NCBI GenBank assembly: GCA_963784805.1
Contig: CAWASR010000008.1
Coordinates: forward strand, 682,001 to 746,000
Source of the DNA: Roseiarcus sp963784805
GTDB taxonomy: Bacteria; Pseudomonadota; Alphaproteobacteria; Rhizobiales; Beijerinckiaceae
Direction: 5' to 3'
Length of the DNA stretch: 64,000 bases
The position numbers and the translations under genes were made by a program. Shown in pieces: positions 18,642-26,838 of this stretch. The first letter of the stretch is position 1. Every line of letters starts with the position of its first letter. The notes under the pieces were generated by a model. The model was not told the DNA's origin, ran no database searches, and was given only the letters and a program-made list of their open reading frames with translations.

Positions 18642-19370
18642 ATGGCAAAAGCTCTCGCCGATCTGTCGGCCGCCGACGATCAGGCGGTCGCCGACGCCAA
18701 GCAACTGATGCGGCTCGCTCGCGCCGCGGCCCTGGCGACGCTCGAGCCCGATGGCGGAGCGCCGCTGACGACCCTGGTCGGCGTCGCGAGCGACTTCGAT
18801 GGCGCGCCGCTTTTCCTGATGTCGACGCTCTCCCGCCATACGAGAAATATTGCCCAAGACCCTCGCGTCTCGTTGCTGCTGTCGGAACAGCACGGGCGGG
18901 GCGATCCCCTCAACCGCCCGCGCTTGACCCTCAGCGGTCCGATCGAGCCATGCGCCGAGCCGCGGGCGAGGGAGCGGTACCTGCAGCGAAATCCCAAGGC
19001 CGCGCTTTACGTCAATTTCGCCGATTTCGCCCACTTCCGGCTGAAGATCGAGAGCGTCCACTTCAACGGCGGCTTCGGCCGCGCCAATGCGCTGACCCCC
19101 GCCGACATACTCGCCTCGCGGGAGGGCGAGGCCGAGCTCGCCGCGGCGGAACCGCGCCTCATCGATGAAATCAACACCCGCGGAGCCGCCGTGACCGCGC
19201 GACTGGCGGGAAGCACGCTTCGGGGGCGCAGGTGGCGCGCGATCGGCCTCGATTCCGAAGGTCTGGATCTCGCCTCCGGCGGCCGCGCCGCGCGGGCCCA
19301 GTTCCCCCGTCCGGTCCGCGACGCGGCGGCCTGGCGCCAGAGGCTCGAGGAGTTGCTGGCCGCGGGTTGA
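18642..19370 (+). CDS. HugZ-type pyridoxamine 5'-phosphate oxidase-like / DUF2470 protein
   Basis: A 242-residue split-barrel flavin/heme-binding protein. The N-terminal pyridoxamine-oxidase-like barrel covers about 20-150 (ARAAALATLEPDGGAPLTTLVGVASDFDGAPLFLMS split over two strands, then LSRHTRNIAQDPRVSLL). A C-terminal DUF2470 domain covers about 160-240 (LIDEINTRGAAVT, RWRAIGLDSEGLDL). This architecture is shared with HugZ/HutZ heme-utilisation proteins, but no heme transport genes are nearby, so the ligand is uncertain. About 140 bp of non-coding sequence precedes it. Confidence 0.86.
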   Translation: MAKALADLSAADDQAVADAKQLMRLARAAALATLEPDGGAPLTTLVGVASDFDGAPLFLMSTLSRHTRNIAQDPRVSLLLSEQHGRGDPLNRPRLTLSGPIEPCAEPRARERYLQRNPKAALYVNFADFAHFRLKIESVHFNGGFGRANALTPADILASREGEAELAAAEPRLIDEINTRGAAVTARLAGSTLRGRRWRAIGLDSEGLDLASGGRAARAQFPRPVRDAAAWRQRLEELLAAG

Positions 19371-19489
19371 GACGGGGGCCTGGCGATGGCGGGCGCGAGC
19401 CGGCATCGGTTCCTGGATGACGCCTTACAATTTCGCCGCCCTCGTCAGGCGATGAATAACCAGACGGGGGCAGGAGGCAGAAGGAAGTA

Positions 19490-19652
19490 GGCGCCGTTTT
19501 CGAAAATCCATTTTTCTTGACAATCGCTTTGAGACTATCAGAAGCCGTGTTATCGTCTTCCTCGTCGCTGATCAACGCGCGCCTATCGCGCCGAGGGCAG
19601 CGGCCGCTTCAAGCCCTCACGCGGGCGAGTTGACACGCTGAAAAACGGCGAG
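19490..19652 (+). repeat. Dispersed intergenic repeat, copy 2
   Basis: Aligns along its length to 2940-3100 on the same strand. The central 100 bp are the best conserved. The segment TTTTTCTTGACAATCGC contains a TTGACA hexamer that is TGCGACA in copy 1, and TTGACACGCTGAA is kept in both copies. The reverse strand has a short Asp/Glu-rich frame (LISDEED) common to both copies, but base changes do not favour third codon positions, so coding is not supported. Confidence 0.75.
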
Positions 19653-19663
19653 GGGCGCGAAGT

Positions 19664-19759
19664 CTTAAGCATTCGGCATGGTTTTGGGGCTGGCGCCACG
19701 CCCGATTGGACCGAACCCGGAATCGGTTCGAGCGGACGCCCATGCCGGGACGTCTTAAG
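19664..19759. repeat. Nested imperfect inverted repeat
   Basis: The outer arms pair CTTAAG (19664-19669) plus CGGCATGG (19674-19681) with CCATGCCG (19740-19747) plus CTTAAG (19754-19759). An inner hairpin CGAACC / GGTTCG is at 19712-19730. The whole would fold into a long stem-loop with internal loops. It sits just after repeat copy 2. It could be a structured RNA, a miniature mobile element or a cruciform; nothing in the sequence decides which. Confidence 0.5.
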
Positions 19760-20253
19760 CAAAGCCCAGTCCGGCTCCCGGTTTCCGTCCCCGTCAAGGG
19801 AATGATCCGGGGGCGAAGCGCAGCTCACGGGTCTCGCGTGGCCTCGCGGTCGACGAATCGGCGCCAGATGGCGCCGCAAGCGATTGATAAGACGCAATCC
19901 GCGACCCAAATGGCGCCAGCCCCTCGCGGAACTTAGAGGAACGGATCGGGGGTCGAGAAAAGGACAAAGGGAGAGCGGCTGAAATTGGCGCCGCAAGTGT
20001 TTGAAACATTGGAATCCGGGGCTGAAATTGTCTCGTGACCGGCGCGCGTCGAGTGCGACGCCCGTTTCTCGCTCGGCGCCGGTAGGCGGCGGTTCGCCCG
20101 CTCCTCCCCGCAAGCCCGGAAGAGGCGAGCGTTCGAGCGGTTGCAAAGTTGTAGAAATCGGCGCCCAGGCCATTGAAAGCGCTTGTGCGCTGACAAAACC
20201 GCACGGGACCGCGGCCGCCGCTTAACGCTACGTTCCCGATCGGGGAGAAGGAG

Positions 20254-20330
20254 TGGCGCGCCCGGAGAGATTCGAACTCCCGACCCCCAGATTCGTAGTC
20301 TGGTGCTCTATCCAGCTGAGCTACGGGCGC
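20254..20330 (-). tRNA. tRNA-Arg (anticodon ACG)
   Basis: A complete cloverleaf on the minus strand. The acceptor stem GCGCCCG pairs with CGGGCGC, the D arm contains AGCTCAGCTGGATAGAGC, the anticodon loop is CTACGAA within stem CCAGA/TCTGG, and the T arm contains GTTCGAATC. The 3' CCA is encoded in the genome. The ACG anticodon would be deaminated to ICG to read CGU, CGC and CGA. Confidence 0.97.
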
Positions 20331-20522
20331 GTGGACCGGCTCCGGTCGCATTTTGGAGCCTGCGTCGCGCAAGCGATCCGGCGCATCTAGCCGCATTTGC
20401 GCGCGCAAGCAAGCGCAAGCGCCGGGCCGCTTCCGAGCCTCGGCGTGGGCGATGTTCGCTGGCGGAGCTGTGGACGGCGCTTGCTTGCAATCGCGCGCAG
20501 CCCTCGCTAAGCGCTGTGCGCT

Positions 20523-21815
20523 GTGCCGTCAGCCCCCGCCATCGCGCTTCTCAACGCCCGACTCGTGGATCCGGTCGCCGAGACCGAGCTGCGCGGTGGG
20601 CTTCTGCTGATGGACGGGCTCATCGCCGGCGTCGGCGCGGCGGTCACGCGCGACCAGATCCCGGGCCACGCCCGCATTGTCGACTGCGGCGGCGACGTCG
20701 TCTCGCCGGGGCTCGTCGACATGCGCGCCTTCATCGGCGAGCCGGGGGCCGAGCATCGCGAGACGATCGCGACCGCAAGCGCCGCCGCGGCGGCCGGCGG
20801 CGTCACCAGCCTGGTCACGCGCCCGGACACCAACCCGCCGGTCGACGATCCGGCGGTCGTCGATTTCATTTTGCGCCGCGCCCGCGACGACGCCAAGGTT
20901 CGCATCTATCCGTCGGCGGCGTTGACCAAGGGTTTGGGCGGGCGCGAGATCGCCGAGATCGGGCTGCTTGCGGAGGCCGGCGCGATCGCCTTCTGCGATG
21001 GCGAACACTCCATTGCCGACGCGCAGACCATGCGCCGCGCCCTGACCTACGCGCGCGATTTCGACGCGCTTGCCGCGCCGGTGTGCGAGGACGGCTCCTT
21101 GCGCGGCGAAGGCGTGATGGCGGAGGGTCTGCGCGCGAGCTGGCTTGGCCTGCCGGGCGTTCCACGCGAGGCCGAGACGATTATTCTGGAGCGCGATCTG
21201 CGCCTCGTCGCGCTGACCGGCGCCCGCTATCACGCGGCGCTGATCTCGAACCGGCTTTCGCTCGGCGTCATGGCGCGGGCGCGGGAGGCGGGACTTGCCG
21301 CGACCTGCGGCGTGTCGATCAATCATTTGACGCTGAACGAGCTCGACGTCGGCGACTACCGCACGTTCCTGAAATTAAGCCCGCCGCTGCGCGCGGAGGA
21401 CGAGCGCATGGCCCTGGTCGAAGCCTTGAACGCCGGCCTCATCGACGTCATTTGTTCCGACCATGATCCGCAGGATGTCGAGACCAAGCGTCTGCCTTTC
21501 GCCGAGGCGGCGGCCGGGGCGGTCGGCCTGGAAACGATGCTGTCGGCGAGCTTGCGTCTGGTCGCGGCCGGCCATGTCGGGTTGCCGCGCCTGCTGCGCG
21601 CGATGACGGCGCGCCCCGCCGAAATCTTGAGGCTTCCCGTGGGCAGGCTGTCTGTCGGCGCGCCGGCGGACATCATCCGCTTCGATCCGGACGAGCCTTA
21701 TGTCCTCGATCCGGCGCAATTGCATTCCCGCTGCCGCAACACGCCGTTCGACGCGGATCGGCTCGAAGGACGGGTGAAGCTCACGCTGGTTGCCGGGCGC
21801 GTCGCCTACGAATAG
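20523..21815 (+). CDS. Dihydroorotase homologue lacking the HxH metal motif (pseudo-dihydroorotase)
   Basis: A 430-residue amidohydrolase-fold protein of the dihydroorotase group. At the site where active enzymes have DxHxH after strand 1, this one reads GLVDMRAFIGEPG (about residues 63-75), so both zinc histidines are replaced. The later catalytic aspartate region SDHDPQ is kept (about 311-316). This matches the inactive PyrC' partners that in other bacteria build a complex with aspartate transcarbamoylase (PyrB). No pyrB is adjacent here: the preceding gene is tRNA-Arg on the other strand. The start is a GTG at 20523. It is followed by plsY and dprA on the same strand. A structural or regulatory role is likely; catalysis is doubtful. 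Confidence 0.88.
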   Translation: MPSAPAIALLNARLVDPVAETELRGGLLLMDGLIAGVGAAVTRDQIPGHARIVDCGGDVVSPGLVDMRAFIGEPGAEHRETIATASAAAAAGGVTSLVTRPDTNPPVDDPAVVDFILRRARDDAKVRIYPSAALTKGLGGREIAEIGLLAEAGAIAFCDGEHSIADAQTMRRALTYARDFDALAAPVCEDGSLRGEGVMAEGLRASWLGLPGVPREAETIILERDLRLVALTGARYHAALISNRLSLGVMARAREAGLAATCGVSINHLTLNELDVGDYRTFLKLSPPLRAEDERMALVEALNAGLIDVICSDHDPQDVETKRLPFAEAAAGAVGLETMLSASLRLVAAGHVGLPRLLRAMTARPAEILRLPVGRLSVGAPADIIRFDPDEPYVLDPAQLHSRCRNTPFDADRLEGRVKLTLVAGRVAYE

Positions 21816-21858
21816 GCTGGCCCGATGCTCCGCCGTCGGCGGGAAGCGTGGGGCGCGC

Positions 21859-22461
21859 ATGGTCGGGTTTTCATATGGGGCGGCCCTGTCGCTGGCGATC
21901 GGCTATCTCCTCGGCTCCATTCCGTTCGGCCTGGTTCTGACGAGGCTCGCGGGCGCGGGCGACCTTCGCACGATTGGCTCCGGCAATATCGGGGCGACCA
22001 ACGTCCTGCGCACCGGGCGCAAGGGACTTGCGGCGGCGACGCTGCTGCTCGACGCCCTGAAGGCGACGCTGGCGGTTGTCGTCGCGTCGTGGGCCTTCGG
22101 GCCCGAAGGCGGACCGGCGGCCGCAGCGGGCGCGGTCTTCGGTCACTTGTATCCTGTTTGGCTGAGGTTTCGCGGCGGCAAGGGCGTGGCGACATTTCTC
22201 GGAGGGCTGATCGGCCTCAAGTGCTGGCCGGCGGCGGTCGCCTTCGCCGTCGTTTGGCTCGCGGTTGCGGGGGTGACGCGCTACTCCTCCGCCGCCGCGC
22301 TCGCGGCGACCGCCGCCTCGCCGCTCGTCGCCATGGCGGTCAGGCGGGACGACGTGGCGCTGACCTTCGCCGCGCTCGCCGCCTTGGTCTGGTTCAGGCA
22401 TGGCCCGAATATCGCGCGCCTCGCCGGCGGCTCCGAGCCAAAAATCGGACGGCGGCGATAA
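21859..22461 (+). CDS. plsY: Glycerol-3-phosphate acyltransferase PlsY
   Basis: An integral inner-membrane enzyme that transfers an acyl group from acyl-phosphate to glycerol-3-phosphate, the first step of phospholipid synthesis in bacteria with PlsX/PlsY. It has 200 residues. Family motifs are all present: GYLLGSIPFGLVLTRL, the SGNIGATNVLRTG motif, and GHLYPVWLRFRGGKGVAT. Multiple membrane helices are evident. The start was chosen at the ATG at 21859, because the frame open upstream is not membrane-like. dprA follows 4 bp later. Confidence 0.95.
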   Translation: MVGFSYGAALSLAIGYLLGSIPFGLVLTRLAGAGDLRTIGSGNIGATNVLRTGRKGLAAATLLLDALKATLAVVVASWAFGPEGGPAAAAGAVFGHLYPVWLRFRGGKGVATFLGGLIGLKCWPAAVAFAVVWLAVAGVTRYSSAAALAATAASPLVAMAVRRDDVALTFAALAALVWFRHGPNIARLAGGSEPKIGRRR

Positions 22462-22465
22462 GCCG

Positions 22466-23698
22466 ATGGCGAAGCAGCCCTTACCCGCCCGCCTCTCGGA
22501 CCAGCAGCGCTTCGATTGGCTGCGGCTCGTCAGGTCGGAAAACGTTGGCCCGCGGACTTTTCGCACGCTCGTCGACAATTTCGGGAGCGCCCGGGCGGCG
22601 CTGGACGCGCTGCCTGAACTGGCGCGCCGCGGAGGAGGTGCGAGGCCGATTCGAGTCGCTTCCGTAGAGGAAATCGAGCGTGAGCTCGCCGGCGCGCGCA
22701 GGGTGGGGGTGCGCTTCGTCGCTATCGGCGAGCCCTCCTATCCCGCGGTCCTGTGTCATATCGATTCCGCGCCGCCGATCCTTGCCGTTCGCGGACGGGA
22801 CGAGGCGCTGCAGCAGCCTGCGGTCGCGATCGTCGGATCACGCAACGCCTCGGCGGCCGGGCTCACGTTCGCCGATCGGCTGGCGCGCGGTCTGGGTCAA
22901 TCCGGCTACGTCGTGGTCTCGGGGCTCGCGCGCGGGATTGATCAGCGCGCCCACGCCGCCAGTCTGGAGACGGGCGCCGTCGGGGTGCTCGCCGGAGGAC
23001 ACGCGCGGCCGTATCCGAGCGAAGCCGTGCCGATGATCGCGCGCATGGTCGAATTTGGCGCGGTCGTGTCGGAGATGCCCTTGGAATGGGAGCCGCGTGG
23101 CCGAGATTTCCCGCGGCGAAACCGCATCGTCTCGGGGCTCGCGTTGGGCACGATTGTCATAGAAGCCGCGCGCGGCTCCGGCTCGCTCATCACCGCGAGA
23201 TTCGCGCTCGAACAGAATCGTCAGGTCTTCGCCGTGCCGGGTTCCCCCCTCGACCCCCGCGCCGAGGGAACGAACGACCTGCTGAAACAGGGCGCGACGA
23301 TCTGCACCGGCGTCGAAGATGTGCTGGCCGCGCTCGAACCTGTCCGCTCAACCGGGCGTAACGCGTCGCTGGCGGAAGGCGACACAGACGACAGGCCGCT
23401 CTTGAGGGAGCCGCCGCTTTTTGCGGTCGACCCGGGAGCATCGCCACGGGTAAAGGCTGGCGAAGAATGCGACGAGACCGACGCCGCGAAGTCAGCCGTC
23501 GCCGACCCGGCCGGGCAGCGCGACCGAATTGTCGCGCTCCTCGGCCCGTTCCCGATCACACTCGACGAACTGACTCGGGTGGCGGAGGTTTCGGCGCGCG
23601 AGGTTCGGATCGCGCTGATGGAACTCGAATTGGCCGGCCGGGTCGAGTTCACCCGCGGCGACCGTGTCGCGTTGCGGGCGCTTCCGTTCGACAGTTGA
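22466..23698 (+). CDS. dprA: DNA-processing protein DprA
   Basis: A single-stranded DNA-binding protein that loads RecA during natural transformation, 410 residues. An N-terminal helical/SAM-like region (RFDWLRLVRSENVGPRTF) is followed by the Rossmann core with VAIVGSRNASAAGL, VVSGLARGIDQRAH, FPRRNRIVSGLALGTIVIEA and AVPGSPLDPRAEGTNDLL. The C-terminal winged-helix DprA domain (about 355-410; DELTRVAEVSAREVRIALMEL, split by a few residues) is present. It lies 4 bp after plsY, in the same transcription unit as the pseudo-dihydroorotase. DprA is widespread and does not alone prove that this organism is naturally competent. Confidence 0.95.
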   Translation: MAKQPLPARLSDQQRFDWLRLVRSENVGPRTFRTLVDNFGSARAALDALPELARRGGGARPIRVASVEEIERELAGARRVGVRFVAIGEPSYPAVLCHIDSAPPILAVRGRDEALQQPAVAIVGSRNASAAGLTFADRLARGLGQSGYVVVSGLARGIDQRAHAASLETGAVGVLAGGHARPYPSEAVPMIARMVEFGAVVSEMPLEWEPRGRDFPRRNRIVSGLALGTIVIEAARGSGSLITARFALEQNRQVFAVPGSPLDPRAEGTNDLLKQGATICTGVEDVLAALEPVRSTGRNASLAEGDTDDRPLLREPPLFAVDPGASPRVKAGEECDETDAAKSAVADPAGQRDRIVALLGPFPITLDELTRVAEVSAREVRIALMELELAGRVEFTRGDRVALRALPFDS

Positions 23699-23737
23699 CG
23701 CAATCGCAAGCCGAGAAATACACACGCCTCGTCGCGG

Positions 23738-24058
23738 CTAAGCGTCTTCGAGCGCCCCCCCCTCGGGTTCGTCGTCCTCGAATTCGGCCTTCGCCGGCGC
23801 GCTTGTCCGGACAAACATCTCGCTTTCCGCCTTCGCCATGCCGAGAAAATAGGCGAGGAGATCAAGACGCGCCGCCGTCGCCATCGCTTCGAGTTGGGCC
23901 GTCATATCCAATATATAGCGGGCGACGTCGAGAGCTTCCCGCGTAACAGTTCGTTGCGACGCATCATCCGCGCGCTTCAGCGGTTTCGCCACGACGCTCT
24001 TGCCACCCCGCCCATGCTCTGGGCGCTTTCGTCTTGGGAAAACATCTTCGCCGGACAT
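23738..24058 (-). CDS. Conserved hypothetical protein, Hyphomicrobiales type
   Basis: A 106-residue protein of unknown function. The conserved core is helical, TREALDVARYILDMTAQLEA and then RLDLLAYFLGMAKAESEMF (about 40-83), flanked by a basic N-terminus (RRKRPEHGRGG) and an acidic C-terminus (EFEDDEPEGG). Proteins of this shape recur in related genomes without an assigned role. There is no signal peptide and no membrane helix. It is convergent with dprA and is preceded by an AT-richer intergenic region before ruvX. The two genes share a strand but are separated by 179 bp, so they are probably separate units. Confidence 0.7.
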   Translation of the reverse strand: MSGEDVFPRRKRPEHGRGGKSVVAKPLKRADDASQRTVTREALDVARYILDMTAQLEAMATAARLDLLAYFLGMAKAESEMFVRTSAPAKAEFEDDEPEGGALEDA

Positions 24059-24237
24059 AAGATCAGACTACCCATCTAGACAAACGAAATCGAAAAACGT
24101 TAATCCCGCCCCGGATCGACGGCCCAGCCGCCGCCCTCGGCGTCAGGGCGAATCGGGCTTGTTCATGGGTTGATTATATCAAACTTCCCGTTGCTTTCAA
24201 AAGACAAGCCGTTTCCATCAATAAAGTTCTGAAAAAG

Positions 24238-24729
24238 TCACGAAAGGTCGTTCCTCTCTCTTCCAAGATCGTTTAGACGGTCCAAGGCGCCCTGCAGAAT
24301 GTAGGCCGCCGCCATCTTATCGACGACTTGAGCGCGCCGCGCCCGCGAGACATCGTTGGCGATAAGGGAGCGCGTGACGACGGCGGTCGAGAAGCGCTCG
24401 TCCCAAAAGGAAATCGGAAGATCGGTGCGCATCGACAGATTTCGCGCGAAGGCGCGCGTCGATTGCGTGCGCGGCCCGTCTCGTCCATCGAGAGCGAGCG
24501 GCAGGCCGAGTACGGCGCCCGCAATCAGGAATTCGGAGAAAATAGCAGTTAGCACTTCAGCGTCTTTCGCAAACACGCCCCGCGGCAGTGTTCTCAACGG
24601 CGAGGCGAGCCGACGTTCGACGTCCGAAATCGCAAGGCCGATTGTCTTGGTTCCAAGATCGATGCCGATCAGTCGCGCCTTTTTGGGAAGACGCCCCGCC
24701 AAGTCTTCGATCGCGATCGCGCGATTCAT
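24238..24729 (-). CDS. ruvX: RuvX/YqgF-type 16S rRNA-processing nuclease (putative Holliday junction resolvase)
   Basis: A 163-residue RNase H-fold protein. YqgF homologues act in 16S rRNA 5'-end maturation and were earlier called Holliday junction resolvases. Motifs are the first catalytic aspartate in LIGIDLGTKTIGLAISD (about 20-36), the GLPLALDGRDGPRTQSTRAFA region (split here), the WDERFST motif with its conserved acid, and the final D in VDKMAAAYILQ. It diverges from gatC, and about 215 bp between them should contain both promoters. Confidence 0.93.
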   Translation of the reverse strand: MNRAIAIEDLAGRLPKKARLIGIDLGTKTIGLAISDVERRLASPLRTLPRGVFAKDAEVLTAIFSEFLIAGAVLGLPLALDGRDGPRTQSTRAFARNLSMRTDLPISFWDERFSTAVVTRSLIANDVSRARRAQVVDKMAAAYILQGALDRLNDLGRERNDLS

Positions 24730-24945
24730 TGTCGATCAGCTACCATGGCCCGACCGGAAAGTCGAATTCTGCGCTCTAAGCATGGCTGGCGACCAACGGG
24801 AACTGCGCCGCCTTGAGCGAAACCTCGACTCCGGCGCGCAGGCCCGCTCCTCGTTTTCCGCCAATCGCCGGATGGTCATTTGCAAGGCAAAAATCGGCGA
24901 TGTATAGGGGCCGCGCCCCTTCCTTGGGCCGCCGAGGAGTTTTGC

Positions 24946-25233
24946 ATGTCCGTCGATCTCGGGACGGTTCGCCGCATCGCGCATTTGGCGCGCATTGAGG
25001 TGAGCGAAGCGGAGACGCCCCATCTCCAGGCCGAGATCAACGCCATTCTCAAGTTTGTCGAGGCGCTCGAGGCGGTCGACGTCAATGACGTCGAGCCGAT
25101 GACTTCAGTGACGCCCATGCGCCTGCCCATGCGCGAAGACGTCGTCTCCGACGGCGGGATCGCGGCGAAGATCCTCGCCAATGCGCCGCTGACCGAGGAC
25201 GGCTTCTTTCTCGTACCCAAAGTGATCGAGTGA
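24946..25233 (+). CDS. gatC: Glutamyl/aspartyl-tRNA(Gln/Asn) amidotransferase subunit C
   Basis: The small subunit (95 residues) of the GatCAB amidotransferase, which converts misacylated Glu-tRNA(Gln) and/or Asp-tRNA(Asn) to the correct form. It wraps around and stabilises GatA. Typical features: VRRIAHLARIEVSE at the N-terminus, INAILKFVEALEAVDV in the middle, and PMTSVTPMRLPMREDVV towards the C-terminus. The ATG at 24946 has a GGAG site. gatA follows almost immediately and gatB next, giving the full gatCAB operon. Confidence 0.95.
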   Translation: MSVDLGTVRRIAHLARIEVSEAETPHLQAEINAILKFVEALEAVDVNDVEPMTSVTPMRLPMREDVVSDGGIAAKILANAPLTEDGFFLVPKVIE

Positions 25234-25271
25234 CCGGCCGCGCGGCCCGGCGTTCTTCTTCAGGATCCGAA

Positions 25272-26792
25272 TTGACCGACTTGACCTCTCTGACGCTCGC
25301 CGAGGCGCGCGATCAGCTCAAATCCGGAGCGATTTCGAGCCTCGAGATCACCAAAGCCCATCTCGAAGCCATCAGCAACGCGAGGCCGCTCAACGCCTAT
25401 GTCGCGACCACGTCGGACCAGGCGCTGCGGATGGCCGCGGCGAGCGATCAGCGTTTGGCCAGAGGGGAAGGGGCCCCGCTAGAGGGCCTGCCGATCGGCG
25501 TGAAGGATCTCTACGCCACTGAAGGCGTGCATACGCAGGCGTGCAGCCACATTCTCGATGGGTTCAAGCCGCCATACGAATCGACCGTCACCGCCAATCT
25601 ATGGCGCGACGGCGCGGTGATGCTCGGCAAACTCAACATGGATGAGTTCGCGATGGGCTCGTCGAACGAAACGTCCTACTACGGTCCGGTCGCCTCGCCG
25701 TGGCTGCCGCCGAATTGGAGCCGCGACAGAGCGCGCGCGGCGCTGGGGACCGACAAGCGCGGTCTGCTCACGCCCGGCGGCTCCTCGGGCGGTTCGTCCG
25801 CCGCCGTGGCCGCGCGCCTTTGCCTGGCCGCGACCGCCAGCGACACCGGCGGCTCGATCCGCCAGCCCGCGGCGTTCACCGGAATTGTCGGCATCAAACC
25901 GACCTACGGCCGTTGCTCGCGCTGGGGCATGGTGGCCTTCGCCTCGTCGCTCGACCAGGCGGGACCACTCGCGCGCACGGTGCGCGACGCGGCGATCATG
26001 CTGGGTTCGATGGCTGGCCACGATCCAAAGGACTCGACCTGTTCCCCCGCCCCCGTGCCCGACTACGAGGCCGCGGTCGGGCGATCCGTGAGAGGCCTGA
26101 CGATCGGCGTGCCGAAGGAATACCGGCTCGAGGGCATGAACCCGGAGATCGAGGCCCTGTGGGCGAAGGGCGCCGAATGGCTCACGGCCGCCGGCGCGAA
26201 CGTCGTCGAGGTGAGCCTGCCCAACACGCGGTACGCGTTGCCTGCTTATTATATCGTCGCGCCGGCGGAAGCCTCGAGCAATCTGGCGCGCTATGACGGC
26301 GTCCGTTACGGCCTGCGCGAGCCCGCGACCGACGTGATCGACCTCTACAAGAAGACGCGCGGGCGCGGATTCGGCGCCGAAGTGCGGCGGCGGCTGATGA
26401 TTGGCTCCTACGTTCTTTCCGCCGGCTACTACGACGCATACTATGTCCGCGCGCAGAAAATTCGCAGCCTCATCAAGAGCGACTTTGAACGCGTCTTCGC
26501 CGAGGGCGTCGACGCGATTCTGACGCCGGCGACGCCCACGGCCGCCTTTGGCATCGGCGAGAAGGGCTCGGACAATCCGGTGGAGATGTATCTGAACGAC
26601 GTATTCACGGTCACCGTCAATATGGCGGGCCTTCCCGGGATCGTCACTCCAGCGGGCCTCTCCAGCGACGGCCTGCCGCTCGGGCTGCAGTTGATCGGCC
26701 GCCCCTTCGACGAGGAGACTTTGTTCACCCTCGGCGAGGCGATCGAGCAGGCGGCGGGGCGGATGAAACTGCCCGATGCTTGGTGGGCTTGA
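25272..26792 (+). CDS. gatA: Glutamyl/aspartyl-tRNA amidotransferase subunit A, with an insertion
   Basis: The amidase subunit that releases ammonia from glutamine for GatB. It has 506 residues from the TTG at 25272, which has an AGGA site and gives the usual N-terminus LTDLTSLTLAEARD; a GTG at 25230 overlapping the gatC stop is an alternative. The Ser-cisSer-Lys triad is intact: Lys in GVKDLYATEGVHT, Ser in the amidase signature PGGSSGGSSAAVAA and DTGGSIRQPAA. Between GPVASPW and the glycine-serine signature there is an extra stretch (PPNWSRDRARAALGTDKRG) compared with the short linker normal in the family, about 15 residues longer. Confidence 0.94.
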   Translation: MTDLTSLTLAEARDQLKSGAISSLEITKAHLEAISNARPLNAYVATTSDQALRMAAASDQRLARGEGAPLEGLPIGVKDLYATEGVHTQACSHILDGFKPPYESTVTANLWRDGAVMLGKLNMDEFAMGSSNETSYYGPVASPWLPPNWSRDRARAALGTDKRGLLTPGGSSGGSSAAVAARLCLAATASDTGGSIRQPAAFTGIVGIKPTYGRCSRWGMVAFASSLDQAGPLARTVRDAAIMLGSMAGHDPKDSTCSPAPVPDYEAAVGRSVRGLTIGVPKEYRLEGMNPEIEALWAKGAEWLTAAGANVVEVSLPNTRYALPAYYIVAPAEASSNLARYDGVRYGLREPATDVIDLYKKTRGRGFGAEVRRRLMIGSYVLSAGYYDAYYVRAQKIRSLIKSDFERVFAEGVDAILTPATPTAAFGIGEKGSDNPVEMYLNDVFTVTVNMAGLPGIVTPAGLSSDGLPLGLQLIGRPFDEETLFTLGEAIEQAAGRMKLPDAWWA

Positions 26793-26838
26793 GGCGCCAG
26801 CGCCCAATCCTTCGAAATCTCTCAACCGGACCTTGGAC

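Larger units (their letters stand above)
19371..20253. other. Gene-free stretch of about 880 bp
   Basis: The longest region without a gene in the window. Long open frames exist on the minus strand but look like GC-driven noise: Arg/Pro/Ser-rich, with no family resemblance. It holds repeat copy 2 (19490-19652), a nested inverted repeat (19664-19759) and two related short units, one at 19980-20025 and one at 20155-20190, each with GAAATyGGCGCC followed within a few bases by TTGAAA. The tRNA-Arg gene begins at its right end. Confidence 0.5.

Noticed and set aside
19171..20173. Long minus-strand open frames over the 19.4-20.2 kb stretch
   Set aside because: Composition is Arg/Pro/Ser-rich without family resemblance or ribosome sites, and they overlap repeats; they are GC-driven noise.
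22466..23698. dprA as proof of a natural competence locus here
   Set aside because: DprA is almost universal and no com genes lie in the window.
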